A stretch of DNA of 58,244 bases from Chloroflexota bacterium (GTDB lineage: Bacteria; Chloroflexota; Dehalococcoidia; DSTF01; JACRBR01). The stretch covers positions 1-58,244 of the forward strand of contig JAGWOC010000012.1 of assembly GCA_028872875.1 (NCBI GenBank). The letters run 5' to 3'. Positions 8,207-17,125 of this stretch are shown piece by piece. The translations under genes were made by a program, and so were the position numbers. The notes below the pieces were generated by a model, which did not search any database, was not told the DNA's origin, and saw only the letters and a program-made list of their open reading frames with translations. Numbering within the stretch: position 1 is the stretch's first letter; each line of letters opens with the position of its first letter.

Positions 8207-8222
8207 TGTTTCACGTGAAACA
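8207..8222. promoter_or_regulatory. parS partition site, perfect copy upstream of the lipoprotein gene
   Basis: A perfect 16 of 16 match to the palindromic parS consensus TGTTTCACGTGAAACA. It lies 102 bases from the other copy, in the gap between yidD and the chosen start of the lipoprotein gene. Two close sites beside parAB and the rnpA/rpmH block are a strong sign that the replication origin is near. Confidence 0.95.
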
Positions 8223-8244
8223 TGTGGTGCTACATCCTCGAACC

Positions 8245-8266
8245 GGGCGGCCACGTGGGGCCGCCC
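8245..8266. repeat. GGGCGGCC/GGCCGCCC hairpin between yidD and the lipoprotein gene
   Basis: Eight-base arms GGGCGGCC and GGCCGCCC separated by six bases (ACGTGG). A partial second copy of the left arm follows at about 8290. No run of T follows, so this is more likely a small dispersed palindrome than an intrinsic terminator. It lies in the 127-base gap that also holds a parS site. Confidence 0.5.
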
Positions 8267-8300
8267 CTACAGACGCCGCCCAGAACCGGGCGGCCCGGCA

Positions 8301-8546
8301 CTAGCCGTGGGATGCATGGCGCCGGTGGCTCCGACGCTCGGGTACCGGGTCATAGCCGCCGTCGTTCAGCGGGTTGCAGCGCAGGATGCGCCAGGCGGCC
8401 ATCGCGCCGCCTACGAGCAGGCCGCGCGTGTCGATCGCCTCGTACGCGTACTCAGAGCAGGTGGGCGCGAAGCGGCAGGCGAGCGGCCGGCCGGGCGAGA
8501 TGCGGCGCTGATAGAAGCGGATCAGGGCGAGTGCGGGGCGCTTCAA
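8301..8546 (-). CDS. yidD: Membrane protein insertion efficiency factor YidD
   Basis: An 81-residue protein with the family block [24 protein letters not shown], including the conserved CRF-PTCS motif, and [10 protein letters not shown] toward the end. YidD is a small amphipathic membrane-associated protein that helps YidC-dependent insertion. Its start overlaps the rnpA stop (ATGA), so it is coupled to rnpA. The C-terminus is a short basic tail rich in His and Arg. Confidence 0.95.
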   Translation of the reverse strand: MKRPALALIRFYQRRISPGRPLACRFAPTCSEYAYEAIDTRGLLVGGAMAAWRILRCNPLNDGGYDPVPERRSHRRHASHG

Positions 8547-8914
8547 TGGTGCTCCTTCCCCGGCGGACCCTCCGGCTGCAGATCGTCCGCGAGGACGCCC
8601 GCGCGCTTGAGCAGCACGGCGAGGGCGCGTTCGAGTGCTTGATACTCCGCCACCGCCGCGACCTTGCGCGCACCGACGACGATGTCCAGCCCGGGCTTCG
8701 TCGCAAGCGTCCGCGCGGCGGCCCGCAGCCGCCGCTTGACCAGGTTCCTCGTGACCGCGCCGCCGACCACCTTGCCGGCCACGAAGCCGAAGCGCGTGGC
8801 CTCGCCGCCGTTCGGCCTGACCCGGACTACCAGGAGCCGGTTGCCCTGCGTCTGCCCCTGGCGGTAGGCGGCGGCGAAGTCCTTCCGGCGGCGCAGCCGC
8901 TGCTCGCGGCGCAT
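8543..8914 (-). CDS. rnpA: Ribonuclease P protein component
   Basis: A 123-residue basic protein that binds the RNase P RNA and helps with 5' processing of tRNA precursors. The N-terminus is [20 protein letters not shown] and the RNR motif is present as [16 protein letters not shown] (about residues 53-68). It starts 22 bases after the rpmH stop and overlaps yidD by four bases. The order rpmH-rnpA-yidD is the standard bacterial one. Confidence 0.95.
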   Translation of the reverse strand: MRREQRLRRRKDFAAAYRQGQTQGNRLLVVRVRPNGGEATRFGFVAGKVVGGAVTRNLVKRRLRAAARTLATKPGLDIVVGARKVAAVAEYQALERALAVLLKRAGVLADDLQPEGPPGKEHH

Positions 8915-8936
8915 GCCCGGCGTCCCGCAGCCGCCC

Positions 8937-9077
8937 CTAGACCACGACGAGCCGCTTGCGGCCCTTCAGCCGCCGCGCCCGCAGCACCCTGCGGCCGGCC
9001 GCCGTCGCCATGCGATGCAGGAAGCCGTGGCGCCGCCGGCGCGGGATGCGCTTGGGCTGATACGTACGCTTGGGCAC
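8937..9077 (-). CDS. rpmH: 50S ribosomal protein L34
   Basis: A 46-codon gene. The protein opens (M)[18 protein letters not shown] and continues [23 protein letters not shown], which is L34 throughout. The start codon is GTG at 9077, with a strong AAGGAG Shine-Dalgarno five bases upstream, so the non-ATG start is well supported. It heads the rpmH-rnpA-yidD group and has a good promoter about 50 bases upstream. Confidence 0.97.
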   Translation of the reverse strand: MPKRTYQPKRIPRRRRHGFLHRMATAAGRRVLRARRLKGRKRLVVV

Positions 9078-9125
9078 GGGGGCTCCTTACCACAAAGAAT
9101 GCGCCCGACTCCGCGAGCGCTGCCC

Positions 9126-9154
9126 AGTATATGGAACCGCCGCCGCCGCGACAA
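9126..9154 (-). promoter_or_regulatory. Sigma-70-type promoter of rpmH-rnpA-yidD
   Basis: On the minus strand TTGTCG and TATACT are separated by exactly 17 bases. The predicted transcription start is about 40 bases before the rpmH start codon. Confidence 0.75.
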
Positions 9155-9249
9155 GCCGCACGGTAACGCGCGTACGCCGTACCGTAAGGTAGCTCGTAAG
9201 GGCGAAGGGCGCCAGCTCCGGACGGTGACGCCCGACGGGCCCGATCGCC

Positions 9250-9255
9250 TATCAT
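9250..9255 (+). promoter_or_regulatory. -10 element for a leaderless ABC transporter transcript
   Basis: TATCAT ends seven bases before the ATG at 9263, so transcription would begin at or next to the start codon. No Shine-Dalgarno precedes that ATG. The -35 region is poor (GTGACG at a long spacing). Confidence 0.45.
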
Positions 9256-9262
9256 GCGGCCG

Positions 9263-10213
9263 ATGGCAATGACCGGTCGCCAGCGGCCCGCGATCGAGCT
9301 GTCCTCGGTCGTGAAGGACTACGGCCGCACGCGCGCGCTCGCCGGCATCGATCTGCACGTCGAGCCGGGGCGGATCTTCGGCTTCCTCGGCCCGAACGGC
9401 GCCGGCAAGACCACGACGATCCGCATCCTCCTCGACCTGATCCGTCCGACGGCGGGCACGGCCCGGGTCCTCGGCTTCGACTGCCAGCGTCAGAGCATCG
9501 AGGTGCGGCGTCGCGTGGGCTACGTCCCCGGCGACCTGCGCATGTACGAATCGATGCGCGCCGGCGAGTTCCTCGACTTCATCGACAGCTTCCGGCCGGC
9601 GCGGCGCGACGCGGCATTTCGCGCCGCGCTGCTCGAGCGGCTGGCGCTCGACCCGGCGCGCCGCATTCGTGTCCTGTCCAAGGGCAACCGCCAGAAACTC
9701 GGCCTGATCCAGGCGCTGATGCATCGGCCCGAGCTGCTCGTGCTCGACGAGCCGACGAGCGGCCTCGACCCGCTCGTGCAGGAAGAGGTGAGCAGGCTGC
9801 TCGAAGAGGCCGTCGCCGACGGGCGCTCGGTCTTCCTCTCGTCGCATGCGCTGTCCGAGGTGGAGCGCGTGTGCCAGTCCGTCGGCATCATCCGCCAGGG
9901 CGAGATCGCCGCCGTCGAGGACGTCGCCAGGCTCAAGGCGCGCTCGATGCACGTCGTCGAAGTGACGTTCGCGGCGCCGCCGCCGTCCCGGCTGTTCGAC
10001 CTGCCCGGTGTGCGCGTGGTCCGCGTGGACGGCAGCACCGTGCACCTGCAGGCGCACGATGGCATCGATGCGCTGGTGAAGGCGATCGCCACGCAGCGCG
10101 TGCTCGATCTGCGCACGGAGCAACCGAGCCTGGAGGATATCTTTCTCGCTTACTACACGGAGACGCCGGCGGCGCCTGCGCCGCTGTACGAGGAGCGGCC
10201 TGCGCATGCCTAG
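9263..10213 (+). CDS. ABC transporter ATP-binding protein (ABC-2 exporter type)
   Basis: A 316-residue ATPase. Walker A is GPNGAGKTT, the signature is LSKGNRQKLGL and Walker B is LLVLDEPTSGLDP, with the H-loop in FLSSHALSE. The C-terminal 90 residues form the extra domain found in DrrA/CcmA-like exporters (EVTFAAPPPSRLFDLPGV and EDIFLAYY). It overlaps the permease gene by eight bases and must form a complex with it. Substrate unknown; drug or lipid export is typical for the class. The start at 9263 is preferred because of the -10 box just upstream. Confidence 0.93.
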   Translation: MAMTGRQRPAIELSSVVKDYGRTRALAGIDLHVEPGRIFGFLGPNGAGKTTTIRILLDLIRPTAGTARVLGFDCQRQSIEVRRRVGYVPGDLRMYESMRAGEFLDFIDSFRPARRDAAFRAALLERLALDPARRIRVLSKGNRQKLGLIQALMHRPELLVLDEPTSGLDPLVQEEVSRLLEEAVADGRSVFLSSHALSEVERVCQSVGIIRQGEIAAVEDVARLKARSMHVVEVTFAAPPPSRLFDLPGVRVVRVDGSTVHLQAHDGIDALVKAIATQRVLDLRTEQPSLEDIFLAYYTETPAAPAPLYEERPAHA

Positions 10214-11051
10214 CGTGTTCACGAAGTCGCTGCGCGATCAGAAGTGGCAGATCGTGGGGTTCGGCATCGCGCTCGCGGTCATCGGGGCGCTCGACGTCTT
10301 CATCTGGCCCGCGTACCGCGACGCGCTCCAGAACCTTCAGGTGCCGCCGGCGTTGCAGGCATTTCTCGGGAGCGATCTGAGCATCGCCACCGGCCCGGGA
10401 TTTCTCAGCTCGGAATTCTTCAGTTGGACACCGATTCTGCTCATCGTGTACGCGGTGATGCAGGGGACGGGTGCGATCGCCGGCGAGGAGGGGAGCGGGA
10501 CACTCGACCTGCTGTTGTCCCAGCCAGTCGCGCGCCGCGATGTCCTCGTCCAGAAAGTGGCCGCCACCTGCCTCGGAAGCGTGCTGATGGTCACGATTGG
10601 CGCGGCCGGCTTCTTCGTCTCGGTGCCATTCGTCGACATCAACGTCACCCTGCGTGCAATCACCATGGCGATGGCGAACATGCTGCCGATCACGTTGCTG
10701 TTCTTCGCGCTGTCCCTGTGGCTGGGATCGATGGCGCCGAGCCGGGGTGTCGCGGCGGGCGGTGCGATCGGCGTCGTGACGGCCGCATATTTCGTGAACA
10801 CGCTGGCGAACGGGGTGCAGGCACTCGATAGCCTGAAGTACGCGTCGCCGTTCTACTACTACGGCGCAGGCCTGCCGCTTGTGAATGGCATCTCCTGGCC
10901 GCACGTTGTGCTGCTGCTCGGGCTCGCGGCCATGTTCGTCATGCTCGCACTGCACGCCTTCGAGCGCCGCGACGTCGCGACCGGCGGCGGCGACATCGAC
11001 GTGCTGGGCGCGCTCAGGCTCCGCCGGGGCGCGCGGCTGCGTGGAGGGTAG
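10206..11051 (+). CDS. ABC-2 family transporter permease
   Basis: A 281-residue integral membrane protein with about six hydrophobic segments (around residues 16-34, 72-92, 115-140, 150-185, 190-210 and 235-260). Between the second and third is GEEGSGTLDLLLSQPVARRDVL, the hallmark of ABC-2 permeases. It pairs with the ATPase whose last eight bases it overlaps. The C-terminus is a short cytoplasmic tail rich in Arg. Substrate unknown. Confidence 0.9.
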   Translation: MPSVFTKSLRDQKWQIVGFGIALAVIGALDVFIWPAYRDALQNLQVPPALQAFLGSDLSIATGPGFLSSEFFSWTPILLIVYAVMQGTGAIAGEEGSGTLDLLLSQPVARRDVLVQKVAATCLGSVLMVTIGAAGFFVSVPFVDINVTLRAITMAMANMLPITLLFFALSLWLGSMAPSRGVAAGGAIGVVTAAYFVNTLANGVQALDSLKYASPFYYYGAGLPLVNGISWPHVVLLLGLAAMFVMLALHAFERRDVATGGGDIDVLGALRLRRGARLRGG

Positions 11052-11131
11052 CGATGACGCTCGTTGCATCGCCGGGCCGCGACTACACTGGGGCGGGTCA
11101 CGTACGGCCCGTCCGGGTTGAAGGAAACGCG

Positions 11132-12064
11132 ATGTCCGCTCTGGCCAGCGACCGCCGCCTCGGCGAAGCCCCAGCGGGCCGTCCGGCTCAGGCGCGCCCG
11201 TTCCTGAAGTGGGCGGGCGGCAAGGGTCAATTGCTCGAAGAGCTGTCCAGCCGGCTGCCAGCCAGGTTTGGACGGTACTTCGAGCCGTTCGTCGGCGGCG
11301 GCGCGCTTTATTTTGCGCTGCATGGCGCGGGCAGGCTGCGTGCGGGAGCGGGGCTGAGCGATGCGAACGGGAAGCTAATCGATACCTACCGCGCCGTGCG
11401 CGACGACGTTGAGGCGGTGATCGCGCACCTGTCCGCGTTCTCGAACGACCGCGATCTCTACTATCAGGTGCGGGCTTGGCGGCACGAGGACCTCGATCCG
11501 CCACGCGCGGCGGCCCGCATCATCTTTCTCAACAAGACGTGCTACAACGGCCTCTTCCGCGAGAATTCGCGAGGGGAGTTCAACGTGCCCTTCGGGCGAT
11601 ACGTGCGGCCGACGATCTGCGACGCACCAAATCTTCGTGCCGTGGCGACCGCGTTGCGACGGGTATCCCTGCGGCAACAGGACTTCGGGAACGTGCCCGA
11701 CCGTGTGAAGCCGGGCGACCTGGTGTACTTCGACCCGCCATACCACCCGCGGTCCGCCACGTCGTCCTTTACCCAGTACAGCGAGAATGGGTTCGGCGAA
11801 GACGAACAGCGGCGGCTGGCCCGCGTCGTCCGCGAGCTCGACGCCCGCGGCGCGTACGTGATGCTGTCGAACTCCGACACGCCCTTCATCCGGAAGCTGT
11901 ACGCCGGACTGGTGATCGATGAGGTCCTGGCGGGCCGCGCGATCAACAGCAAGGCGGCGCGGCGCGGCAAGGTCACCGAGCTCATCGTGCGCAACTACGG
12001 GGCCGCCGCCCCGCGGCGAAGCCGTACGGCCCGCCAGGGGGGCAGTCGTGCCGGGCGGAGCTGA
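11132..12064 (+). CDS. D12-class DNA adenine methylase (Dam-like)
   Basis: A 310-residue N6-adenine methyltransferase. The start is ATG 11132, preceded by GAAGGA; the longer frame from 11054 has no support. FLKWAGGKGQLLEEL and FEPFVGGGALYF form the SAM site, YNGLFRENSRGEFNVPFG is the D12 central block, and VYFDPPYHP carries the catalytic DPPY motif. Target likely a short palindrome of the GATC kind, but specificity cannot be read from the sequence. The gene overlaps the nuclease-like gene by 17 bases, which suggests a restriction-modification pair. Confidence 0.92.
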   Translation: MSALASDRRLGEAPAGRPAQARPFLKWAGGKGQLLEELSSRLPARFGRYFEPFVGGGALYFALHGAGRLRAGAGLSDANGKLIDTYRAVRDDVEAVIAHLSAFSNDRDLYYQVRAWRHEDLDPPRAAARIIFLNKTCYNGLFRENSRGEFNVPFGRYVRPTICDAPNLRAVATALRRVSLRQQDFGNVPDRVKPGDLVYFDPPYHPRSATSSFTQYSENGFGEDEQRRLARVVRELDARGAYVMLSNSDTPFIRKLYAGLVIDEVLAGRAINSKAARRGKVTELIVRNYGAAAPRRSRTARQGGSRAGRS

Positions 12065-12443
12065 AGCGCCGCGCTCAGGGCGCGAGTTGGAGGACGAAGT
12101 GGAGCGCCTCGCGAGCGGGCTGGGATTACAGGCGCGGCGCGGGGTGCGTGTCGGTCGGCGGCTCTGGGGCGCTGAGCGGAGGATCGACCTCGTCCTCACC
12201 GACCCCGTTCAGCGAAAGAGCCTCGGCGTCGAGTGCAAGTTCCAGGGGGTGTCGGGGTCGGCCGAGGAGAAGATCCCCGCCACGGTCGCCGATATCTCCG
12301 CATGGCCCATCCCCGGTCTCGTCGTATTCGAGGGCGACGGCTTCAGCGCGAACATCCGGTCGTACCTGTTCTCGACGGGTCGCGCCGTGGAACTGCGCGA
12401 CCTCGAGGCGTGGCTGCGGCTGTTCTTCGGCCTGACGGAGTGA
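12048..12443 (+). CDS. Small PD-(D/E)XK nuclease-like protein, probable partner of the D12 methylase
   Basis: A 131-residue protein starting at GTG 12048, preceded by AGGGGGG. The motif order fits a PD-(D/E)XK core: E20-type helix in RELEDEVERLA, Asp in GAERRIDLVLTD, then GVECKFQG (E-x-K), then a Lys in AEEKIPATV and a hydrophobic strand PGLVVFEG. It overlaps the methylase by 17 bases in a different frame. A restriction endonuclease is the natural reading, but the protein is small and could also be a truncated or accessory nuclease. No named restriction enzyme family was recognised. Confidence 0.6.
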   Translation: MPGGAEAPRSGRELEDEVERLASGLGLQARRGVRVGRRLWGAERRIDLVLTDPVQRKSLGVECKFQGVSGSAEEKIPATVADISAWPIPGLVVFEGDGFSANIRSYLFSTGRAVELRDLEAWLRLFFGLTE

Positions 12444-12476
12444 CGGAGCAGCGGGCGGGCGGGCGCTGAGCGGCCG

Positions 12477-15400
12477 TCAGTGCGTGCGGTTCCCGCCAAC
12501 TGGCGCCGTGGGCATCGGCTCCGCGCCACCCTGCGGCGCCAGCAGCGCGATGCCGGCCGCCCGCAGCTCGTCGCAGGCGCGCCCTTCCGGCATCGACAGC
12601 TCGATGCGGTCGCCGTCCCGGGCGTGGATGAACAGCCGGATGTGGTCCCGTCCGGGGTAGGCGCCGATCAGGGCGATCAGCGCGTCGAGCCGCCTGCGGT
12701 CCTCGTCGGCGTCATCGGACTCGTGCAGGAAGAAGCGGAGCGTGCTCGGCGCCTCGTGTGGTGCGATGTCGCCGGCGGCGTGGCCGTTCGCGCCGGAGCG
12801 TCGCTTGCCCGCGTCGTCGCCGCCCCCCTGCCCGTTCGCCATCGCGCCCGGGCCCGCGCGCCGCACGTCCACGAAGCCGACGCCGGCGGACGCCCGCACC
12901 GCGCTCGTGAGCCAGTCCGGCACCGTGAAGCGCTCGTGGCTCACGGTGCCGTCCGCCGCCTGCACGAGCGACACCTGCTGCACCGCGACGTTGAGCCGCT
13001 CGCCGCGCTCGCGCACCCGCACCAGCATGAGCAGGATGTTGCCGGCGCGCCAGTACTCCTTCGTCCCCTCGTAGACGTCGGGCCAGACCGTCACCTCGGC
13101 CGTGCCGGAGAGATCCTCGATGCCCACCGAGACGAACGGCTTTCCTGCCTTCGTCGCGAGCGAGCGCACGGCGCCGACCATGCCGGCGATCACCACCTCG
13201 CGGCCGTCCATCTCCTGCGTGATCTCGCTCACCAGCGCAGACGTGTGCTTCGCCAGCAGCGCTGCGGCGGAGGAGAACGGGTGCTCCGAGACGTACACGC
13301 CCAGCAGGTCCTTCTCCCACGCCAGGACCTCGGCGCGCGACGCGGGCGATTCTTCGAGCACGAGCGCGGGCAGCGGCGTCGCGACGCTGTCGCCGAACAT
13401 GTCGAACATCGTCGCCTGGCCCGTCTCCTTGAGCTTCGCCTCACGCTGCGCGAGCGAGACGATGCGGTCGACGTTGCGCAGCAGCGTGCCGCGTTGCTCC
13501 GGCCCCGCGGTCAGGCAGTCGAGCGCACCCGCCTTGATCAGCGATTCGATCGTGCGCTTGTTGATGGCGTGCAGGTCCACGCGCCTGACGAAGTCTTCGA
13601 CCGACGCGAACGGCCCCGCCGCATCGCGCGCGTGGACGATGCCCTCGGCGGCCGCGGAGCCGACGTTCTTCACCGTCGCCAACCCGAAGCGGATGGCCGG
13701 TCCGTCGCCACTCGTATCCAGCTCGAAGCTGACACTGCTGCGGTTGACATCCGGCGGCCGCACCGGGATCTCGATCCGCATACACTCGGCGACCGCCTGT
13801 GCGATGCGCTCGTGGGTACCCGCGCTCGCCAGCACGGCGGTCATGTACTCGTGCGGATAGTTCGCCTTCAGCCACGCCGTCTGATACGCGATCGTGCCGT
13901 AACAGGCGGAGTGCGCCTTGTTGAAGGCGTAGCCGGCGAACGGCTCGATGAGCGTGAAGATCGCCTCCGCCTCCTCGTGCGTGTAGCCGTTGTTCGTCGC
14001 CGCCTCGATGAACTTCTCGCCCTCGGTCTGCATCAGCGCGGCGACCTTCTTCGACATCGCCTTGCGGATCGCGTCGGCGTCCTTCAGCGAGTATCCGGCG
14101 ATCTTCTGCAGCACGAGCAGCACTTGGTCCTGGTAGACGATCACGCCGTACGTCTCGTCGAGGATCTCGGCGAGGTCCGGGTGCGGGTACTGGACGAGCG
14201 AGCGGTTGTGCTTCGCCCGGCAGTAGGCGCCGATGTGTTGCATCGGCCCGGGGCGGTAGAGCGCCACCAGCGCCATCAGCTCCGCCGTGCTGTCCGGCCG
14301 CAGCTCCTGGATCGAGCGCCGCATGCCCGGCGACTCGAGCTGGAAGACGCCGAAGGTATCGCCGCGCGCCAGCATCTCGAACGTCTTCGGGTCGCCGTCC
14401 GGCAGCGCCTGCAGGTCCACCGTGACGCCGCGCGTGCGCTCGATGATCTCGACCGCGTGCCGCAGGATCGTCAGGTTCGCCAGCCCCAGGAAGTCCATCT
14501 TCAGCAGGCCGATCTCGGCGACCTGCGCCATCGCGTACTGCGTCGTCGGGATCGACGACTCGTCGCCGCGCGTCGGGCGCTGCAGCGGCACGTGCTCCGC
14601 GAGCGGCTCGCGCGAGATGACGACGCCGGCGGCGTGCGTGCTCGCGTGCCGCGCCACACCCTCGAGCCGCCGTGCCGTATCGACGAGGCGTTGCACCTGC
14701 GGGTCGAGATCGTACGCCGACGCCAGTTCCGGGCTCTCGTCGAGCGCCTTGTCGAGCGTCATGTGCAGCGCGTTCGGGACGAGCCGTGCGACCCGGTCCG
14801 CGTCGCCGTAGTTCATGCCGAGCGCGCGGCCGACGTCGCGGATCGCCGCCTTGGCGCCCATCGTCCCGAAGGTGATGATCTGCGCCACGTGGTCTGCGCC
14901 GTACTTCTCCGCGACGTAGCGGATCACTTCGTCGCGCCGGTCGTCCGGGATGTCCAGGTCCACGTCCGGCGGCTCCTTGCGGTCGACGTGCAGGAAGCGC
15001 TCGAACACAAGGCGCGCCGCGAGCGGGTCGATGAACGTCACGTCGAGCGCGTAGAGGATGATGCTCGCCGCCGCCGAGCCGCGTACGCCGAGCATGATCC
15101 CCGCGCGCCGGCAGAACTGGGCGATGTCGTGGACGACGAGGAAGTAGTTTGTAAACCCCGTCTTCTCGACGACCCCCAGCTCATACTCGAGGCGCGCGCG
15201 TACTTCGTCCGACGCGGACGGGTAGCGGCGGTGCAGCCCCTCGCGCGCCAGGTGCGTCAGGTACGCGTGTGGCAGGAAGCCCGCAGGGATCTCCGGCTCG
15301 GGCAGGTGCAGGCGTCCGAACTCCAGCTCCAGGCCGCACTGTTCGGCCACGAGCTGCGTGTTCGTCACGGCCTCGGGCAGCTCCGGGAAGAGCGCGAGCA

Positions 15401-16154
15401 TCTCCTCCTCCGACTTCACGTAGTAGGAGTCGTCGTGCATCTTGAGCTGCCGCTTCGCGTCGTCGACGGTGCTGTTCGTGCCGATGCAGAGCAGCACGTC
15501 GTGGATCGGCGCGTCCGCGCGCAGCGTGTAGTGCGAGTCGTTGGTCGCGACGAGCGGGATGCCCGTCTCGCGCGAAAGCCGCACGAGGCCGCCGAGCACG
15601 CGCTCGCACTCCGCGTTGATCTCCGGTTCGTCGTGCTTCATCACTTCCAGGTAGAAGCCGTCGAAGACGTCCTGGAAGAAGCCGCAGAGCCGCTTCGCGT
15701 CGTCGTGCCGCTCCTCCGACAGCAGGCGGTGCATCTCGCCCGAGGGGCAGCCGCTGAGGGCGATCAGCCCCTTGCCGTACTGTGCCAGCAGCTCCTTGTC
15801 CATGCGCGGCTTGTAGTAGAAGCCCTCGAGGTGGGCGCGCGTCGAGAGCTGGAGCAGGTTCCTGTAGCCGGTCTCGTCCTTGGCGAGCAGGGTCAGATGG
15901 AAGTAGTTGTTCGCACGCGAGTCAGACTTCTTCAGCCGCGAGTCCGGGGCGATGTACGCCTCGATGCCGATGATCGGCTTGATGCCGCGCGCCCGTGCTT
16001 CCTTGTAGAAGTCGATCGCCCCGTAGAGCGCGCCGTGGTCCGTCATCGCGACGGCCTGCTGGCCGAGCGCCTGGACGCGCTCCATGACGTCCGGGATGCG
16101 GCTCAGGCCATCGAGCAGGCTGTACTCGGTGTGAAGGTGAAGGTGCGTAAACAT
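12477..16154 (-). CDS. dnaE: DNA polymerase III alpha subunit
   Basis: A 1225-residue replicative polymerase. It opens with the PHP domain (HLHLHTEYSLLDG, MTDHGALYGA; residues 1-210), and many PHP metal-ligand residues remain (HLH, DHG, H173 region, ND-SHY). The polymerase active site is PPDVDLDIPDDRR (D397, D399) together with the KMDFLGLANL aspartate. Helix-hairpin-helix and OB-fold regions follow (EVVIAGMVGAVRS near the C-terminus). It appears complete. No SD is obvious; an extended -10 lies about 20 bases before the ATG. Confidence 0.97.
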   Translation of the reverse strand: MFTHLHLHTEYSLLDGLSRIPDVMERVQALGQQAVAMTDHGALYGAIDFYKEARARGIKPIIGIEAYIAPDSRLKKSDSRANNYFHLTLLAKDETGYRNLLQLSTRAHLEGFYYKPRMDKELLAQYGKGLIALSGCPSGEMHRLLSEERHDDAKRLCGFFQDVFDGFYLEVMKHDEPEINAECERVLGGLVRLSRETGIPLVATNDSHYTLRADAPIHDVLLCIGTNSTVDDAKRQLKMHDDSYYVKSEEEMLALFPELPEAVTNTQLVAEQCGLELEFGRLHLPEPEIPAGFLPHAYLTHLAREGLHRRYPSASDEVRARLEYELGVVEKTGFTNYFLVVHDIAQFCRRAGIMLGVRGSAAASIILYALDVTFIDPLAARLVFERFLHVDRKEPPDVDLDIPDDRRDEVIRYVAEKYGADHVAQIITFGTMGAKAAIRDVGRALGMNYGDADRVARLVPNALHMTLDKALDESPELASAYDLDPQVQRLVDTARRLEGVARHASTHAAGVVISREPLAEHVPLQRPTRGDESSIPTTQYAMAQVAEIGLLKMDFLGLANLTILRHAVEIIERTRGVTVDLQALPDGDPKTFEMLARGDTFGVFQLESPGMRRSIQELRPDSTAELMALVALYRPGPMQHIGAYCRAKHNRSLVQYPHPDLAEILDETYGVIVYQDQVLLVLQKIAGYSLKDADAIRKAMSKKVAALMQTEGEKFIEAATNNGYTHEEAEAIFTLIEPFAGYAFNKAHSACYGTIAYQTAWLKANYPHEYMTAVLASAGTHERIAQAVAECMRIEIPVRPPDVNRSSVSFELDTSGDGPAIRFGLATVKNVGSAAAEGIVHARDAAGPFASVEDFVRRVDLHAINKRTIESLIKAGALDCLTAGPEQRGTLLRNVDRIVSLAQREAKLKETGQATMFDMFGDSVATPLPALVLEESPASRAEVLAWEKDLLGVYVSEHPFSSAAALLAKHTSALVSEITQEMDGREVVIAGMVGAVRSLATKAGKPFVSVGIEDLSGTAEVTVWPDVYEGTKEYWRAGNILLMLVRVRERGERLNVAVQQVSLVQAADGTVSHERFTVPDWLTSAVRASAGVGFVDVRRAGPGAMANGQGGGDDAGKRRSGANGHAAGDIAPHEAPSTLRFFLHESDDADEDRRRLDALIALIGAYPGRDHIRLFIHARDGDRIELSMPEGRACDELRAAGIALLAPQGGAEPMPTAPVGGNRTH

Positions 16155-16173
16155 ATGTGCGGGTTCTCTGCCG

Positions 16174-16182
16174 ATGATAGCA
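16174..16182 (-). promoter_or_regulatory. Extended -10 promoter element of dnaE
   Basis: On the minus strand the sequence reads TGCTATCAT, a TGN extended -10. It lies 19 bases before the dnaE ATG and would give a very short 5' leader. No good -35 is present. Confidence 0.45.
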
Positions 16183-16222
16183 GAGCCCGCCGCTTAGGGG
16201 GCTGGCGCCCGGCCGGCGGGCC

Positions 16223-17125
16223 CTACGCCACTGCTGCCGTGACGAAGTCGGTCAGCGGCTGGAGGTCATGTGCCCAGAAGAGCGTGATGCCCTGGCGGTC
16301 TTGCGCCTCCTGGAGATTGCCCAGCGAGTACACGCCTTCCAGCACGGCGGCCGGTATCACCTGCTCACCGAATTGGCGCCTCCAGTCGGCGGCCTTCGCT
16401 CCGCAGTCGCCGTTCAGCCGCTTGCGGCTGTTGATGGTGCTGTTCGAGACTTTGCATTCGATCGCCAGGAGCCGTCCGTCGCGCAGCCGCACCGGCCGAT
16501 CGCATCGATGCGCGCCCACCATGGACTCTGCTGCGAACACTCCCCGCGGAAGGTCATCAAGTGACTGAATCGCTCGGCGATCCACTTCGGCAAAACCGGC
16601 AGAGGCGAGCACTTCACTCGTCTTGCGTTCCTCCGCTTTCGATGACGCGTTCCGCCGCGCCGTCCGCATCGCCTCGATCGCCCAGATGCTCGCGGTCCAC
16701 GGGATCGCAGCATCTCGCTCCTGAGCCGTCGGCTCACGATTGAGAACGAGCCACGGGAAGCGCACGGGATCCCACGCCGAACGCAAGATCCTCGCTGCCT
16801 CAGACGCTCGTCGGGCGTCAGGTTGCCTCGTGCTGAGGTTGCCGCCAATCAGTGTCCTGAGGTCGTCCGCGCTTACTGGCGGCGCCGTGATGAATCGGGC
16901 AGCCTGGAGCAATGCAGGGTGTTGCGTGAACGTGTCTCCGCTGAGCTCGCGCAGATCCCCGGTAGAAGCGAATAACGCTCTGACGAATTCGGAGAACTCC
17001 GAGACCTTGGCTGCATAATCACGGGTCCCCTGTCCGCCCCATGTCGCGATAAAGTGAGCGAGCGCGCGAACCCTGTCGGACTCGATGCGATCCGCCGTCC
17101 ATCTGGGCGCCGCGAGACTAGGCAT
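16223..17125 (-). CDS. XamI-family type II restriction endonuclease
   Basis: A 300-residue endonuclease. The motif LLAIECKVSNSTINSRKRLN (about residues 219-238) contains the ExK active site and the Asn/Arg-rich signature of the XamI family, whose founding member cuts GTCGAC. RCDRPVRLRDGR before it supplies the Asp. Length matches the family. It overlaps the methylase gene by eight bases and is translated after it, as expected for a restriction-modification pair in which modification comes first. GTCGAC is inferred from the family name only. Confidence 0.85.
   Translation of the reverse strand: MPSLAAPRWTADRIESDRVRALAHFIATWGGQGTRDYAAKVSEFSEFVRALFASTGDLRELSGDTFTQHPALLQAARFITAPPVSADDLRTLIGGNLSTRQPDARRASEAARILRSAWDPVRFPWLVLNREPTAQERDAAIPWTASIWAIEAMRTARRNASSKAEERKTSEVLASAGFAEVDRRAIQSLDDLPRGVFAAESMVGAHRCDRPVRLRDGRLLAIECKVSNSTINSRKRLNGDCGAKAADWRRQFGEQVIPAAVLEGVYSLGNLQEAQDRQGITLFWAHDLQPLTDFVTAAVA

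Noticed and set aside
11054-11131. Longer start of the D12 methylase
   Set aside because: The 26 extra codons show no family similarity, whereas ATG 11132 has GAAGGA at good spacing.
12480-16568. Open frame of 1362 codons on the plus strand
   Set aside because: It is exactly antisense to dnaE, has no family motifs and is very Arg-rich. High-G+C genes routinely leave such antisense frames open.
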